From Aquiluna sp. (GTDB taxonomy: Bacteria > Actinomycetota > Actinomycetes > Actinomycetales > Microbacteriaceae): a stretch of DNA of 13,472 nt. The translations under genes and the position numbers were made by a program. This document shows positions 1 through 5,873 of the stretch, one piece after another; the first letter of the stretch is position 1, and each line of letters starts with the position of its first letter. The stretch is from the NCBI GenBank assembly GCA_023260495.1, contig JALQVB010000025.1, positions 1 through 13,472 on the forward strand. The letters run 5' to 3'. Under the pieces are notes generated by a model that was not told the origin of the DNA, did no database searches, and saw only the letters and a program-made list of their open reading frames with translations.

Positions 1-2167
1 CCAGGAGCGCCTGAAACAATCGCATGTTGTGGTCTTGGGACTTGGTGGTCTTGGTAGTCCGCTTGCGTTGTATCTTGGCGCTGCCGGGGTCGGTGGCCCC
101 GAGCGACAGTGAATTGTTGGCTGCCGTGGTGAGGTAATGCTCGCTACCAACAGGCGCAAAGGTTATGGCCCTGGCGTTGCCAAGCTTCATGCCGCTCATG
201 CCACCAGCTGGCAAACCCTGAGGTCTGACCTGGTCCGCTTCGAAAAGCAATATGTTCGCCTCGGATGAGACGAAGGCAAGTAATCCGTCCTTTGCCTCGC
301 CAAATCCCACCAGTAGATCGCCATCCTTGAGCGCAATCAGCGAAACCTCGTCTTTGTCTGGCAAAGGTCCCTCGAACCGTTTTACAACTCCTTGTTCAGT
401 TCCCACCGCATAGGTTGATTCGGATTTCCAGTCGATAAGCCCAATGGCTTCCAAAGTGGTGCCAAGAAATTCAGAGACTTCGCTGGCTGCTCCGGATGCG
501 GGTATGTCGGCAACGTGGACGCGGTGCGCAGTGCCATCGGCGAGGACGATGCCAACATCGGCTCGGAGTGACGAGGCCACGGCGCCAGGGGTTTGCCTGT
601 CGCTACGGTAGATCTTGCCAAGCGGCGTGAGTGTGACAAAGGCCGGGTCGTCGGCAATCTCGGTCACCTGCACTGGCTTCCTGCTGACCGTGATGCCACT
701 TGCGTCTAACAACTCAGTACGGCGGGGGGAGTGGTTAAGTTTGGCCACTTCGTTTAGTTCCGCTGAGATGACGTCCTTTAGACGCTGTTCGCTGGAAAGG
801 ATCTCCTTGAGCTGGTCAATCTCCTTGCGAAGCTGGTCCGCTTCGGTCTCCAGTTCGATAATGCTGAACTTAGTCAACCTGCGAAGCCGCAACTCAAGAA
901 TGTATTCGGCCTGGGCGTCGGAGAAATCAAAGACCGTGCGCAGGCGCTTCTTTGCATCCTCTGCGGTGTCGGAGGTGCGAATCAGTTCGATGACCTCGTC
1001 GATGTTCAACACCGCCACCTGTAGACCGTCAATCAGGTGCAATCTTGCAGAGCGCTTATCAAGTCGGTTTTGCGAGCGTCGCCTAGTGACATCTGTGCGG
1101 TGCTGCAGGTAAACCTTGAGTAGTTCAATCAGACCAAGTTGAGCCGGGCGGCCGTTGACGAGGGCAACGTTATTGATGCCGAAGCTCTCCTCCAACGGAG
1201 TGAGTCGATACAGCGCCTCGGTAACCGAAGCCGGATCTATGCCGCTCTTCAGCTCGATAACCAGTTTTAGGCCGTTTTCTCTGTCGGTTAGGTCAACGAC
1301 GTTGTGGATGCCCTCGAGCTTCTTCGCGTTCACCGCATCACGAATCTTTTCAATGACCCGCTCTGGCCCCACCAAATAGGGCAGCTCCGTCACCACCAGG
1401 CCATTCCTGCGTGGGGCTACAGACTCGACTGCCAGCTTCGCGCGCATTCTGAATGTGCCGCGACCGGTGGCATAGGCCTCACGAAGCGTATCGGTGACCA
1501 GAATTTGTCCTCCGGAAGGAAGGTCAGGACCCGGAATATGTTCCATAACCGCATCGAGGTCTGCATCTGGATTCTTGAGCAGCAGCTGCAGGGCTGAGAT
1601 TACTTCTCCGAGGTTGTGCGGTGCCATGTTGGTGGCCATACCGACTGCGATTCCGCTGGCGCCATTAACCAGTAGGTTCGGGAAGGCGGCAGGAAGCACC
1701 TCCGGCTCGGTCAGCTGCGCGTCGTAGTTGGGAACGAAATCTACTGTGTCCTCATCCAGCGACTCATTCAGCAGCAGTGCTGCAGGAGCAAGTCGCGCTT
1801 CTGTATACCTGGCCGCCGCCGGTCCATCGTCCAGGCTGCCGAAGTTGCCGTGACCGTCAATAAGAGGCATACGCAGGCTAAATGGTTGAGACATGCGGAC
1901 AAGAGCGTCGTAAATAGCGCCGTCTCCGTGCGGGTGCAACTTGCCCATGACCTCCCCGGTGACGCGGGCGCTCTTGACGTGCCCGCGGTCAGGCCTGAGT
2001 CCCATTTCACCCATTTGATACACAATGCGTCGCTGCACCGGCTTGAGGCCGTCTCTGGCATCAGGAAGCGCGCGCGAGTAGATGACGGAGTAGGAATACT
2101 CGAGGAAGGATTCACGCATTTCTGCTGCGACATCGATGTCAACTATGCGTTCGGCGCTTTTGTCCAT
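1..2167 (-). CDS. parC: DNA topoisomerase IV subunit A (ParC), C-terminus disrupted or cut by window edge
   Basis: Type IIA topoisomerase breakage-reunion subunit. With ParE it decatenates and relaxes DNA in an ATP-dependent cycle. The start is ATG at 2167-2165, after a modest AAAGAG element. Visible are the N-terminal SRALPDARDGLKPVQRR block (residues 31-47), the quinolone-region HPHGDGAIYDALVRM (78-92), and the catalytic tyrosine Y121 in ARYTEARL. The tower and coiled-coil segments follow, then part of the C-terminal beta-pinwheel. The N-terminus matches actinobacterial ParC rather than GyrA. The reading is open for 722 codons; families usually run about 800 or more. Recognisable ParC sequence ends at GATDPGSAKI (about 100 down to 71). 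The remaining 23 residues (QRKRTTKTTK...) do not resemble ParC and lie antisense to a ThiF-like fragment, so the true ParC end is probably not here. Gly83 stands where E. coli GyrA has Ser83; the acidic D87 is kept. The phosphatase gene starts divergently 27 bases away. Confidence 0.93.
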   Translation of the reverse strand, partial: MDKSAERIVDIDVAAEMRESFLEYSYSVIYSRALPDARDGLKPVQRRIVYQMGEMGLRPDRGHVKSARVTGEVMGKLHPHGDGAIYDALVRMSQPFSLRMPLIDGHGNFGSLDDGPAAARYTEARLAPAALLLNESLDEDTVDFVPNYDAQLTEPEVLPAAFPNLLVNGASGIAVGMATNMAPHNLGEVISALQLLLKNPDADLDAVMEHIPGPDLPSGGQILVTDTLREAYATGRGTFRMRAKLAVESVAPRRNGLVVTELPYLVGPERVIEKIRDAVNAKKLEGIHNVVDLTDRENGLKLVIELKSGIDPASVTEALYRLTPLEESFGINNVALVNGRPAQLGLIELLKVYLQHRTDVTRRRSQNRLDKRSARLHLIDGLQVAVLNIDEVIELIRTSDTAEDAKKRLRTVFDFSDAQAEYILELRLRRLTKFSIIELETEADQLRKEIDQLKEILSSEQRLKDVISAELNEVAKLNHSPRRTELLDASGITVSRKPVQVTEIADDPAFVTLTPLGKIYRSDRQTPGAVASSLRADVGIVLADGTAHRVHVADIPASGAASEVSEFLGTTLEAIGLIDWKSESTYAVGTEQGVVKRFEGPLPDKDEVSLIALKDGDLLVGFGEAKDGLLAFVSSEANILLFEADQVRPQGLPAGGMSGMKLGNARAITFAPVGSEHYLTTAANNSLSLGATDPGSAKIQRKRTTKTTKSQDHNMRLFQALL
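2..97 (+). pseudogene. ThiF/MoeB-type E1-like adenylyltransferase fragment at the left edge
   Basis: Plus-strand frame 2 reads as the start of the nucleotide-binding fold of ThiF/MoeB/UBA-type enzymes. It has a QERL lead-in, a hydrophobic beta strand (HVVVLG), the glycine-rich GLGGLGSP motif at about 41-61, then a helix ending LYLGAAGVG at about 68-94. Family members adenylate the C-terminus of small sulfur carriers (MoaD/ThiS) in molybdopterin or thiamine synthesis. The similarity stops near 97 and the frame hits TGA at 110-112, so only about 32 residues remain. The conserved aspartate expected just after the GVG segment is missing. The same bases are the far C-terminal part of the minus-strand parC reading, which looks wrong here. 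I read this as a broken gene piece or a chimeric join, not a working gene. The call rests on motif recognition alone. Confidence 0.6.
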
Positions 2168-2194
2168 TGCTCTTTACTGTGTCAAACTTGGCGG

Positions 2195-3316
2195 GTGCAA
2201 CCGACTCTACCTCCCATCCCCAAGAGTTTCGGTGCTATCCGCAACGTGTTCTCATCCGCTTTGGATGCAGTTATGGGAAAACCCAATGTTCTTGGTTACA
2301 GACCAAAAAGCAAAGTCGTTGTGGTTCTCGTCGATGGGCTTGGGGCTGATCAACTCAAGGAGCGTTCGGGGCATGCACCATGGCTCAACGCTCAGATGAA
2401 TTCCGGACGAATCGTCTACTGTGCCTATCCTGCAACCACGAGCGCAAACATTGGCTCCTTCGCAACTGGAAAGCTGCCCGGTGAGCATGGTTTGATTGGC
2501 CACCAGGTCTGGGATCGGCAACACGATGAGCGAATCAATCTGCTAGTTGGCTGGAATGAAAGAACCGACCCGCTGGTCTGGCAGCCTCATCAAACCATTG
2601 CCGAGAGGGCTGTAGCCAACGGTATTAGCGCAAATGTAATTGCCGCTGCGGAATACCGAGACACGCCATACACCAAGGCAACCATGCGGGGTGCGGAGTT
2701 TCTGGCTGCTGAGTCCATTGCAGATCGCTTTGAACAGGCTCGCAAGGTTGTAGGGCAAGCCAATCGCTCGATCAGCTACCTCTACATCCCGGAGCTGGAT
2801 AAGTACGGCCACAAACACGGATGGCGCTCACCAGGGTGGGCCGCCCTGCTCGAAGAGGTTGAGTCCCAAGTAAAGCGCTTCGCAGAGCGCCTGCCTGCCG
2901 ACACCGGCCTGGTCCTCACCTCGGATCACGGCATGGTTGAGACCCAGAAGGATCGTCAGTTAATCCTCGATGACACTCTTAGTGGGCTCGGGCTTGAGTT
3001 CTTTGGGGGAGATACTCGCTCAAGCTATCTATATTTCGACAGCGAAACTGCCATCGATGAGGCCCTATCGCGGCTAAATTCTCTGTCTCATGCCCTCAGC
3101 GCACATCGTGCGAAGGACTTGATGGCTGCGGGTTGGTACGGCGAGGCTGGAGAGCAGGCTTTGAACCGGATGCCGGAGGTTGTGCTTCAGGCCAGAAGCA
3201 ATTTCACCCTCTATCACACTGGGTTCTCGAAGCAGCGGGCCTTCGACATGATCAGTCATCACGGCAGCATTTCACCGGCCGAGATGAGAATCCCGCTAAT
3301 CCGCGTCGGAATCTGA
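2195..3316 (+). CDS. Alkaline phosphatase / nucleotide pyrophosphatase superfamily hydrolase
   Basis: A 373-residue metal-dependent phosphoesterase of the alkaline phosphatase/NPP fold, annotated in actinobacteria as 'alkaline phosphatase family protein'. Physiological substrate unknown. Metal-site elements are in order: LVDGLG (D47), the nucleophile region ATTSAN (T81/T82), LDKYGHKHG (D202, H206), TSDHGM (D244, H245) and SHHGS near the C-terminus (H355/H356). I see no signal peptide or membrane helix, so it is probably cytoplasmic. The chosen start is GTG at 2195: the frame stays open upstream but runs antisense through parC, and homology-like sequence begins just after this codon (SFGAIRNVFSSALDAV). 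There is no strong Shine-Dalgarno, only GGCGG immediately before it. It is divergent from parC with a 27-base gap. Its last 21 bases overlap the 3' end of sepH on the other strand, leaving no room for a conventional terminator. Confidence 0.88.
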   Translation: MQPTLPPIPKSFGAIRNVFSSALDAVMGKPNVLGYRPKSKVVVVLVDGLGADQLKERSGHAPWLNAQMNSGRIVYCAYPATTSANIGSFATGKLPGEHGLIGHQVWDRQHDERINLLVGWNERTDPLVWQPHQTIAERAVANGISANVIAAAEYRDTPYTKATMRGAEFLAAESIADRFEQARKVVGQANRSISYLYIPELDKYGHKHGWRSPGWAALLEEVESQVKRFAERLPADTGLVLTSDHGMVETQKDRQLILDDTLSGLGLEFFGGDTRSSYLYFDSETAIDEALSRLNSLSHALSAHRAKDLMAAGWYGEAGEQALNRMPEVVLQARSNFTLYHTGFSKQRAFDMISHHGSISPAEMRIPLIRVGI

Positions 3317-4012
3317 AGTCTGATTGGTGCCCAGGACTATCTCGTCCCAGCTGGGCAGTGAAGCCCGGCCCTTAGCGGTGGCTGGACGGACCTGTTCTGG
3401 CTTGGCTGTTCTGCGTGCGCGCAACTCCTCAACCAGATCGTGCACAGAAGCACTGGGTTCTTGCTCCTGCTCTGGTTCGTCGACAACTTGAATCGTTGAT
3501 GTCACGATGTCACGACTGGCATGAGATTTCATCAGGTCGGTAGCTGCGGGGTTCTTAGCCTCAAGGGACTTTGACCGTGGATCGAACTTCCACATCATCT
3601 CGGTTCTGCCGCTGGCCGTGACCAGCCAGCCGTTGTCCTCACGCTTGGCGCTGAACAATGCACCAGGATTGTCTCGCTCCATCAGCTCACCAAGTGGTGT
3701 CATGTGGTCGCCATCAGCAACCGGCGTAGTGAGCGCGGCTTGGATTACGAACTTGAGCTCGTCCAAGATTGGAGCCGCGAAAGGCTCTATCGCGGCCACC
3801 GTTACGCCCATGTCGGCTGCAATCTCCTCAAGTTGCTCGCCACCGCGCAGTCGCGCCTGAACGTCGCGAGGAGATATTCCTGATTGCAGAGCCTGTTGGC
3901 TCTGCCTTATTGCATCCCTGACATCATCGTCAATTAGCACCTGGTATCTCTCGCCGGAGGAATCCTCCAGCACAAGAAAGTCAGATTCCCTACCCACAAA
4001 TCTAAGATCCAT
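3296..4012 (-). CDS. sepH: SepH (DUF3071) cell-division regulator
   Basis: A 238-residue homologue of SepH, the actinobacterial protein shown in Streptomyces and Mycobacterium to bind FtsZ and promote its assembly for septum formation. The N-terminal DUF3071 domain begins MDLRFVGRESDFLVLE and includes a helix-turn-helix-like stretch at about residues 54-78 (ARLRGGEQLEEIAADMGV). A low-complexity acidic linker (EPEQEQEPS) leads to the conserved C-terminal motif RASLPSWDEIVLG at about 216-228. An upstream start at 4114 is open in frame, but ATG 4012 is preferred because the family N-terminus starts there and AAGGAG sits five bases upstream. The 3' end overlaps the phosphatase gene by 21 bases in convergent orientation. 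It is divergent from the DUF4193 gene across the longest intergenic gap in the window. Confidence 0.93.
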   Translation of the reverse strand: MDLRFVGRESDFLVLEDSSGERYQVLIDDDVRDAIRQSQQALQSGISPRDVQARLRGGEQLEEIAADMGVTVAAIEPFAAPILDELKFVIQAALTTPVADGDHMTPLGELMERDNPGALFSAKREDNGWLVTASGRTEMMWKFDPRSKSLEAKNPAATDLMKSHASRDIVTSTIQVVDEPEQEQEPSASVHDLVEELRARRTAKPEQVRPATAKGRASLPSWDEIVLGTNQTSDSDAD

Positions 4013-4017
4013 AGTGA

Positions 4018-4037
4018 CTCCTTTCCAAAGAGTTTGG
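4018..4037 (-). promoter_or_regulatory. Strong Shine-Dalgarno of sepH with small hairpin just upstream
   Basis: On the minus strand, AAGGAG (4023-4018) lies five bases before the sepH ATG and fixes that start. Immediately upstream is CCAAA-CTC-TTTGG (4037-4025), a five-pair inverted repeat with a three-base loop. It ends two bases before the Shine-Dalgarno core. The ribosome-site call is secure; any regulatory role for the hairpin is speculative. Confidence 0.6.
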
Positions 4038-4108
4038 CACTGCAGCCGATTTGTTCGGGCATTTAGGCGGGCGAGTTCCGAACTGTCTGAGAGTGCGGCG
4101 AGCCTAAC

Positions 4109-4137
4109 TTGCAAAATCCATTTCCGTGAGGCATAGT
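4109..4137 (+). promoter_or_regulatory. Candidate housekeeping promoter for the DUF4193 gene
   Basis: TTGCAA (4109-4114) and CATAGT (4132-4137) are separated by exactly 17 bases. Each matches four of six positions of the sigma-70-type -35 (TTGACA) and -10 (TATAAT) consensus. Transcription would begin near 4144, giving a leader of about 16 bases that contains the AGGAGG ribosome site. The call is by eye with no expression evidence. Confidence 0.45.
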
Positions 4138-4149
4138 TTGCGCGAGCAC

Positions 4150-4155
4150 AGGAGG
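4150..4155 (+). promoter_or_regulatory. Shine-Dalgarno of the DUF4193 gene
   Basis: AGGAGG is a full anti-16S complement, four bases before the ATG at 4160. It is one of only three clear ribosome sites in the window, with those of sepH and acnA, which suggests high translation of this small protein. Confidence 0.75.
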
Positions 4156-4159
4156 CGCA

Positions 4160-4441
4160 ATGGCGACAGATTACGATGCCCAGCGGAAGACTGATGACGA
4201 TACCGAATCGCTTGAGGCGATTAAGGAACGCATTCCTTCAAAGCCATCCATTTCGGATGACGATGCTGACAACGTAGACAGCTTCACCATTCCCGATGTC
4301 GTAAACGAGGAGCTAGAGGTTGTCGTACTGCCGCAGCAGGACAACGAATTCACCTGTGCGAACTGCTTCCTGGTAAAGCCTCACGCCCAGCTTGGCAAGA
4401 GAAGCAAATCAGGTTCGATTTGCATAGATTGCGCTAGCTAG
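4160..4441 (+). CDS. DUF4193 family zinc-ribbon protein
   Basis: A 93-residue member of DUF4193, a small family conserved across actinobacteria whose function I do not know to be established. The N-terminus MATDYDAQRKTDDDTES is the family signature. The first half is strongly acidic, with repeated Asp/Glu and Ser, and looks disordered. The C-terminal half carries two Cys pairs, CANC (C66, C69) and CIDC (C88, C91), as expected for a four-cysteine zinc ribbon. The protein is probably cytoplasmic and could bind nucleic acid or protein; that is inference. The start at 4160 has AGGAGG upstream and a candidate promoter. The 3' end overlaps the convergent DUF3093 gene by 33 bases, and the stop codon lies inside a perfect 14-base palindrome. 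Confidence 0.92.
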   Translation: MATDYDAQRKTDDDTESLEAIKERIPSKPSISDDDADNVDSFTIPDVVNEELEVVVLPQQDNEFTCANCFLVKPHAQLGKRSKSGSICIDCAS

Positions 4442-4852
4442 CGCCTGCGGAGTCCGCGAGCTGATGACCAAGTAGGGGGTCGGGTCGCTCGGATCCACAA
4501 TTTCGATCTCTAGCGCAGATTTCAAGTCCCCCCTGATGAGCAGCTGCGCCTTGGGGTTTGCCTCGGGACCAATTCTTCTTTTCAGCTCATCGGCATCGAG
4601 CACCTTCAGCTCTCCGATTGCATCGAGCGGGACCCGGAACCTGCCCGCCTGCAAGACGTGGGTTACTGAGATTTTTGGCGCGAGTGCATTGCCAAGGCCG
4701 AGAACTATTGCCCCGGCCATAAGAGCCGCGACTACCGCAGTGGTCTGCGAAAAGGGCAGGGCTGCCAAGAAAGTCATCGGGATTGACAGCGCTAAAGCCA
4801 GTTGGGTTCCGATTGCGGGAAAGAGTCGTTCGGAATAGGAGGGGCTGTTCAC
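4409..4852 (-). CDS. DUF3093 family membrane protein
   Basis: A 147-residue DUF3093 protein; the family is actinobacterial and uncharacterised. It opens with the YSERLFP element, followed by two membrane-spanning segments at about residues 12-33 and 36-55. A soluble domain then carries the family-typical patches VPLDAIGELKVLDADELKRRIGP and VDPSDPTPYLVISSRTP. The topology suggests a membrane-anchored domain on the cytoplasmic side, which is not proven. The start is GTG at 4852-4850. An in-frame TAA nine bases upstream pins it, and there is no Shine-Dalgarno, so it looks leaderless. It is divergent from dut with a 23-base gap and overlaps the DUF4193 3' end by 33 bases. The DUF3093-next-to-dut pairing is conserved in other actinobacteria as far as I recall. 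Confidence 0.9.
   Translation of the reverse strand: MNSPSYSERLFPAIGTQLALALSIPMTFLAALPFSQTTAVVAALMAGAIVLGLGNALAPKISVTHVLQAGRFRVPLDAIGELKVLDADELKRRIGPEANPKAQLLIRGDLKSALEIEIVDPSDPTPYLVISSRTPQALASAIYANRT
4431..4444. repeat. Perfect 14-base palindrome at the DUF4193/DUF3093 convergence
   Basis: GCGCTAGCTAGCGC is fully self-complementary. It contains the DUF4193 stop codon and lies just downstream of the coding part shared with DUF3093's C-terminus. As RNA it could form a five-pair stem (GCGCT/AGCGC) with a four-base loop from either strand. No T-tract follows on either side, so it is not a canonical intrinsic terminator, though it could act as a weak bidirectional one. Confidence 0.35.
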
Positions 4853-4857
4853 CGAAA

Positions 4858-4864
4858 TAGATTA
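4858..4864. promoter_or_regulatory. Overlapping divergent -10 boxes for dut (+) and DUF3093 (-)
   Basis: The 23-base gap between two divergent starts holds TAGATT on the plus strand (4858-4863) and TAATCT on the minus strand (4864-4859). Both fit the actinobacterial TAnnnT -10 pattern and they share five base pairs. The minus-strand box ends six bases before the GTG of DUF3093, so its transcript would be leaderless. The plus-strand box would give dut a leader of about six bases. No convincing -35 hexamer was seen for either. Confidence 0.4.
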
Positions 4865-4875
4865 CGCTCTTCAGG

Positions 4876-5307
4876 ATGGATGTTGAAGTACTTCTGGTGG
4901 CAGAGCCAGGTTTCGAGCCAATTTACGCCAAGCCGGGCGATGCTGGCGCAGATCTCCGCTCTTCAGAGCAGCTTCTTCTGCCAGCGCGTTCTCGAGCACT
5001 GGTGAAGACCGGTGTTCGCATCGCGCTGCCCGAGGGCTACGTCGGACTGGTTCATCCTCGTTCTGGTCTGGCTGCAAAGCATGGCATCACGGTGCTGAAC
5101 ACTCCGGGCACTGTAGATGCCGGTTACCGTGGCGAGATAATGGTCACTCTCTATAACTCATCAGATGAGGACTTCGAGGTTCTAGTGGGCGATCGAATCG
5201 CCCAGCTGGTAATTCAGCAAGTTGAGCGTGCAAACTTCGTCGCCGTGGCAGAGCTGCCCGGCTCGGAGCGTGGCGAAACTGGTTTTGGTTCGTCGGGAAG
5301 AAGTTAG
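4876..5307 (+). CDS. dut: dUTP diphosphatase (dUTPase)
   Basis: Hydrolyses dUTP to dUMP and pyrophosphate, keeping uracil out of DNA and supplying dUMP for thymidylate synthesis; homotrimeric and Mg-dependent. All five trimeric dUTPase motifs are present in 143 residues: GDAGADLRS (21-29), PRSGLAAKHG (61-70), NTPGTVDAGYRGEI (75-88, with the catalytic Asp and uracil-contacting Tyr), VGDRIAQLVI (104-113) and the flexible C-terminal arm RGETGFGSSGR (132-142). Length is normal. The start is ATG 4876, with an in-frame TAG 15 bases upstream. The only purine run, CAGG, abuts the ATG, so initiation is probably leaderless or short-leader. This is the first gene of the rightward run; DUF3710 begins two bases after the stop. 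Confidence 0.97.
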   Translation: MDVEVLLVAEPGFEPIYAKPGDAGADLRSSEQLLLPARSRALVKTGVRIALPEGYVGLVHPRSGLAAKHGITVLNTPGTVDAGYRGEIMVTLYNSSDEDFEVLVGDRIAQLVIQQVERANFVAVAELPGSERGETGFGSSGRS

Positions 5308-5309
5308 TT

Positions 5310-5873
5310 TTGGAAAAGATTGCCCCAGAAGACCGCGCGACAGCCGGTCCCTTCGACGTAGCTGAGGTCGGCGTCCTAACGCCATATCTCGATTTCGGAT
5401 CGATTCGACTATCACCGCGCCCAGATATGCAAATCCGAGCCGATGTGGACGAGAACACCAAGCGCGTGATTGCGCTGACCGTAGAGATAAACAAGCACCG
5501 CATGCAGCTCCAAGCCTTTGCTGCCAGCAAATCCGAGGGCCTCTGGGGGCAAACCATGGACGCACTCAAGACGGGTATTGAATCGCAGTCCGGCAGCGCA
5601 ACGGTAGCCGATGGTGCTCTGGGCAAGGAGCTTCACGCCGAGGTCCCGGTGATGGTCGGAGACGCAAGGCAGCTGCGCAATTCAATTTTCGTCGGCTGCG
5701 ACGGACCCAAGTGGTTCCTGCGCGGTGTGATTTCTGCTGTTGAGATGTCGCCAGATGGATACAACGAGCTCATCAACGTGTTCCGCGCCACAGTTGTCAG
5801 TCGGGGCGATCTGCCAATGCCCCCTGGGGATCTGCTCCCGCTCCGCCTACCGACGGGCGAAAATGGCCAATAG
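5310..5873 (+). CDS. DUF3710 family protein
   Basis: A 187-residue DUF3710 protein, an actinobacterial family of unknown function that normally sits next to dut. Conserved family patches are visible: GPFDVAEV near the N-terminus, the FGSIRLSPRPDMQIR strand pair, LQAFAASKSEGLW, and GCDGPKWFLRGVIS followed by VFRATVVSRGDLPMPPGDLLPLRLP at the C-terminus. There is no signal peptide, membrane helix or recognised catalytic motif, so it is likely soluble and cytoplasmic. The start is TTG at 5310, two bases after the dut stop, with a weak GGGAAGAAG purine run inside the end of dut. This layout suggests translational coupling. The last eleven bases overlap the start of the DUF3159 gene. Confidence 0.9.
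   Translation: MEKIAPEDRATAGPFDVAEVGVLTPYLDFGSIRLSPRPDMQIRADVDENTKRVIALTVEINKHRMQLQAFAASKSEGLWGQTMDALKTGIESQSGSATVADGALGKELHAEVPVMVGDARQLRNSIFVGCDGPKWFLRGVISAVEMSPDGYNELINVFRATVVSRGDLPMPPGDLLPLRLPTGENGQ

Noticed and set aside
615..1727. Several plus-strand open frames (615-1112, 1155-1379, 1304-1597, 1494-1727)
   Set aside because: They lie antisense to clear ParC coding sequence and their translations are serine/arginine-rich shadow peptides with no family features.
2180..2185. Perfect TTGACA (minus strand) upstream of parC as a -35 box
   Set aside because: At 16-18 base spacing the partner would be CAAAAG-like sequence inside the parC coding region, and nothing fits TAnnnT, so no promoter call is made.
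1850..2194. N-terminal extension of the phosphatase frame back to 1850
   Set aside because: The extension is antisense to the conserved ParC active-site region and has no family similarity; GTG 2195 gives a normal-length enzyme.
4013..4114. Longer SepH start at 4114
   Set aside because: ATG 4012 has a strong AAGGAG and the DUF3071 domain begins right after it; the upstream residues look non-coding.
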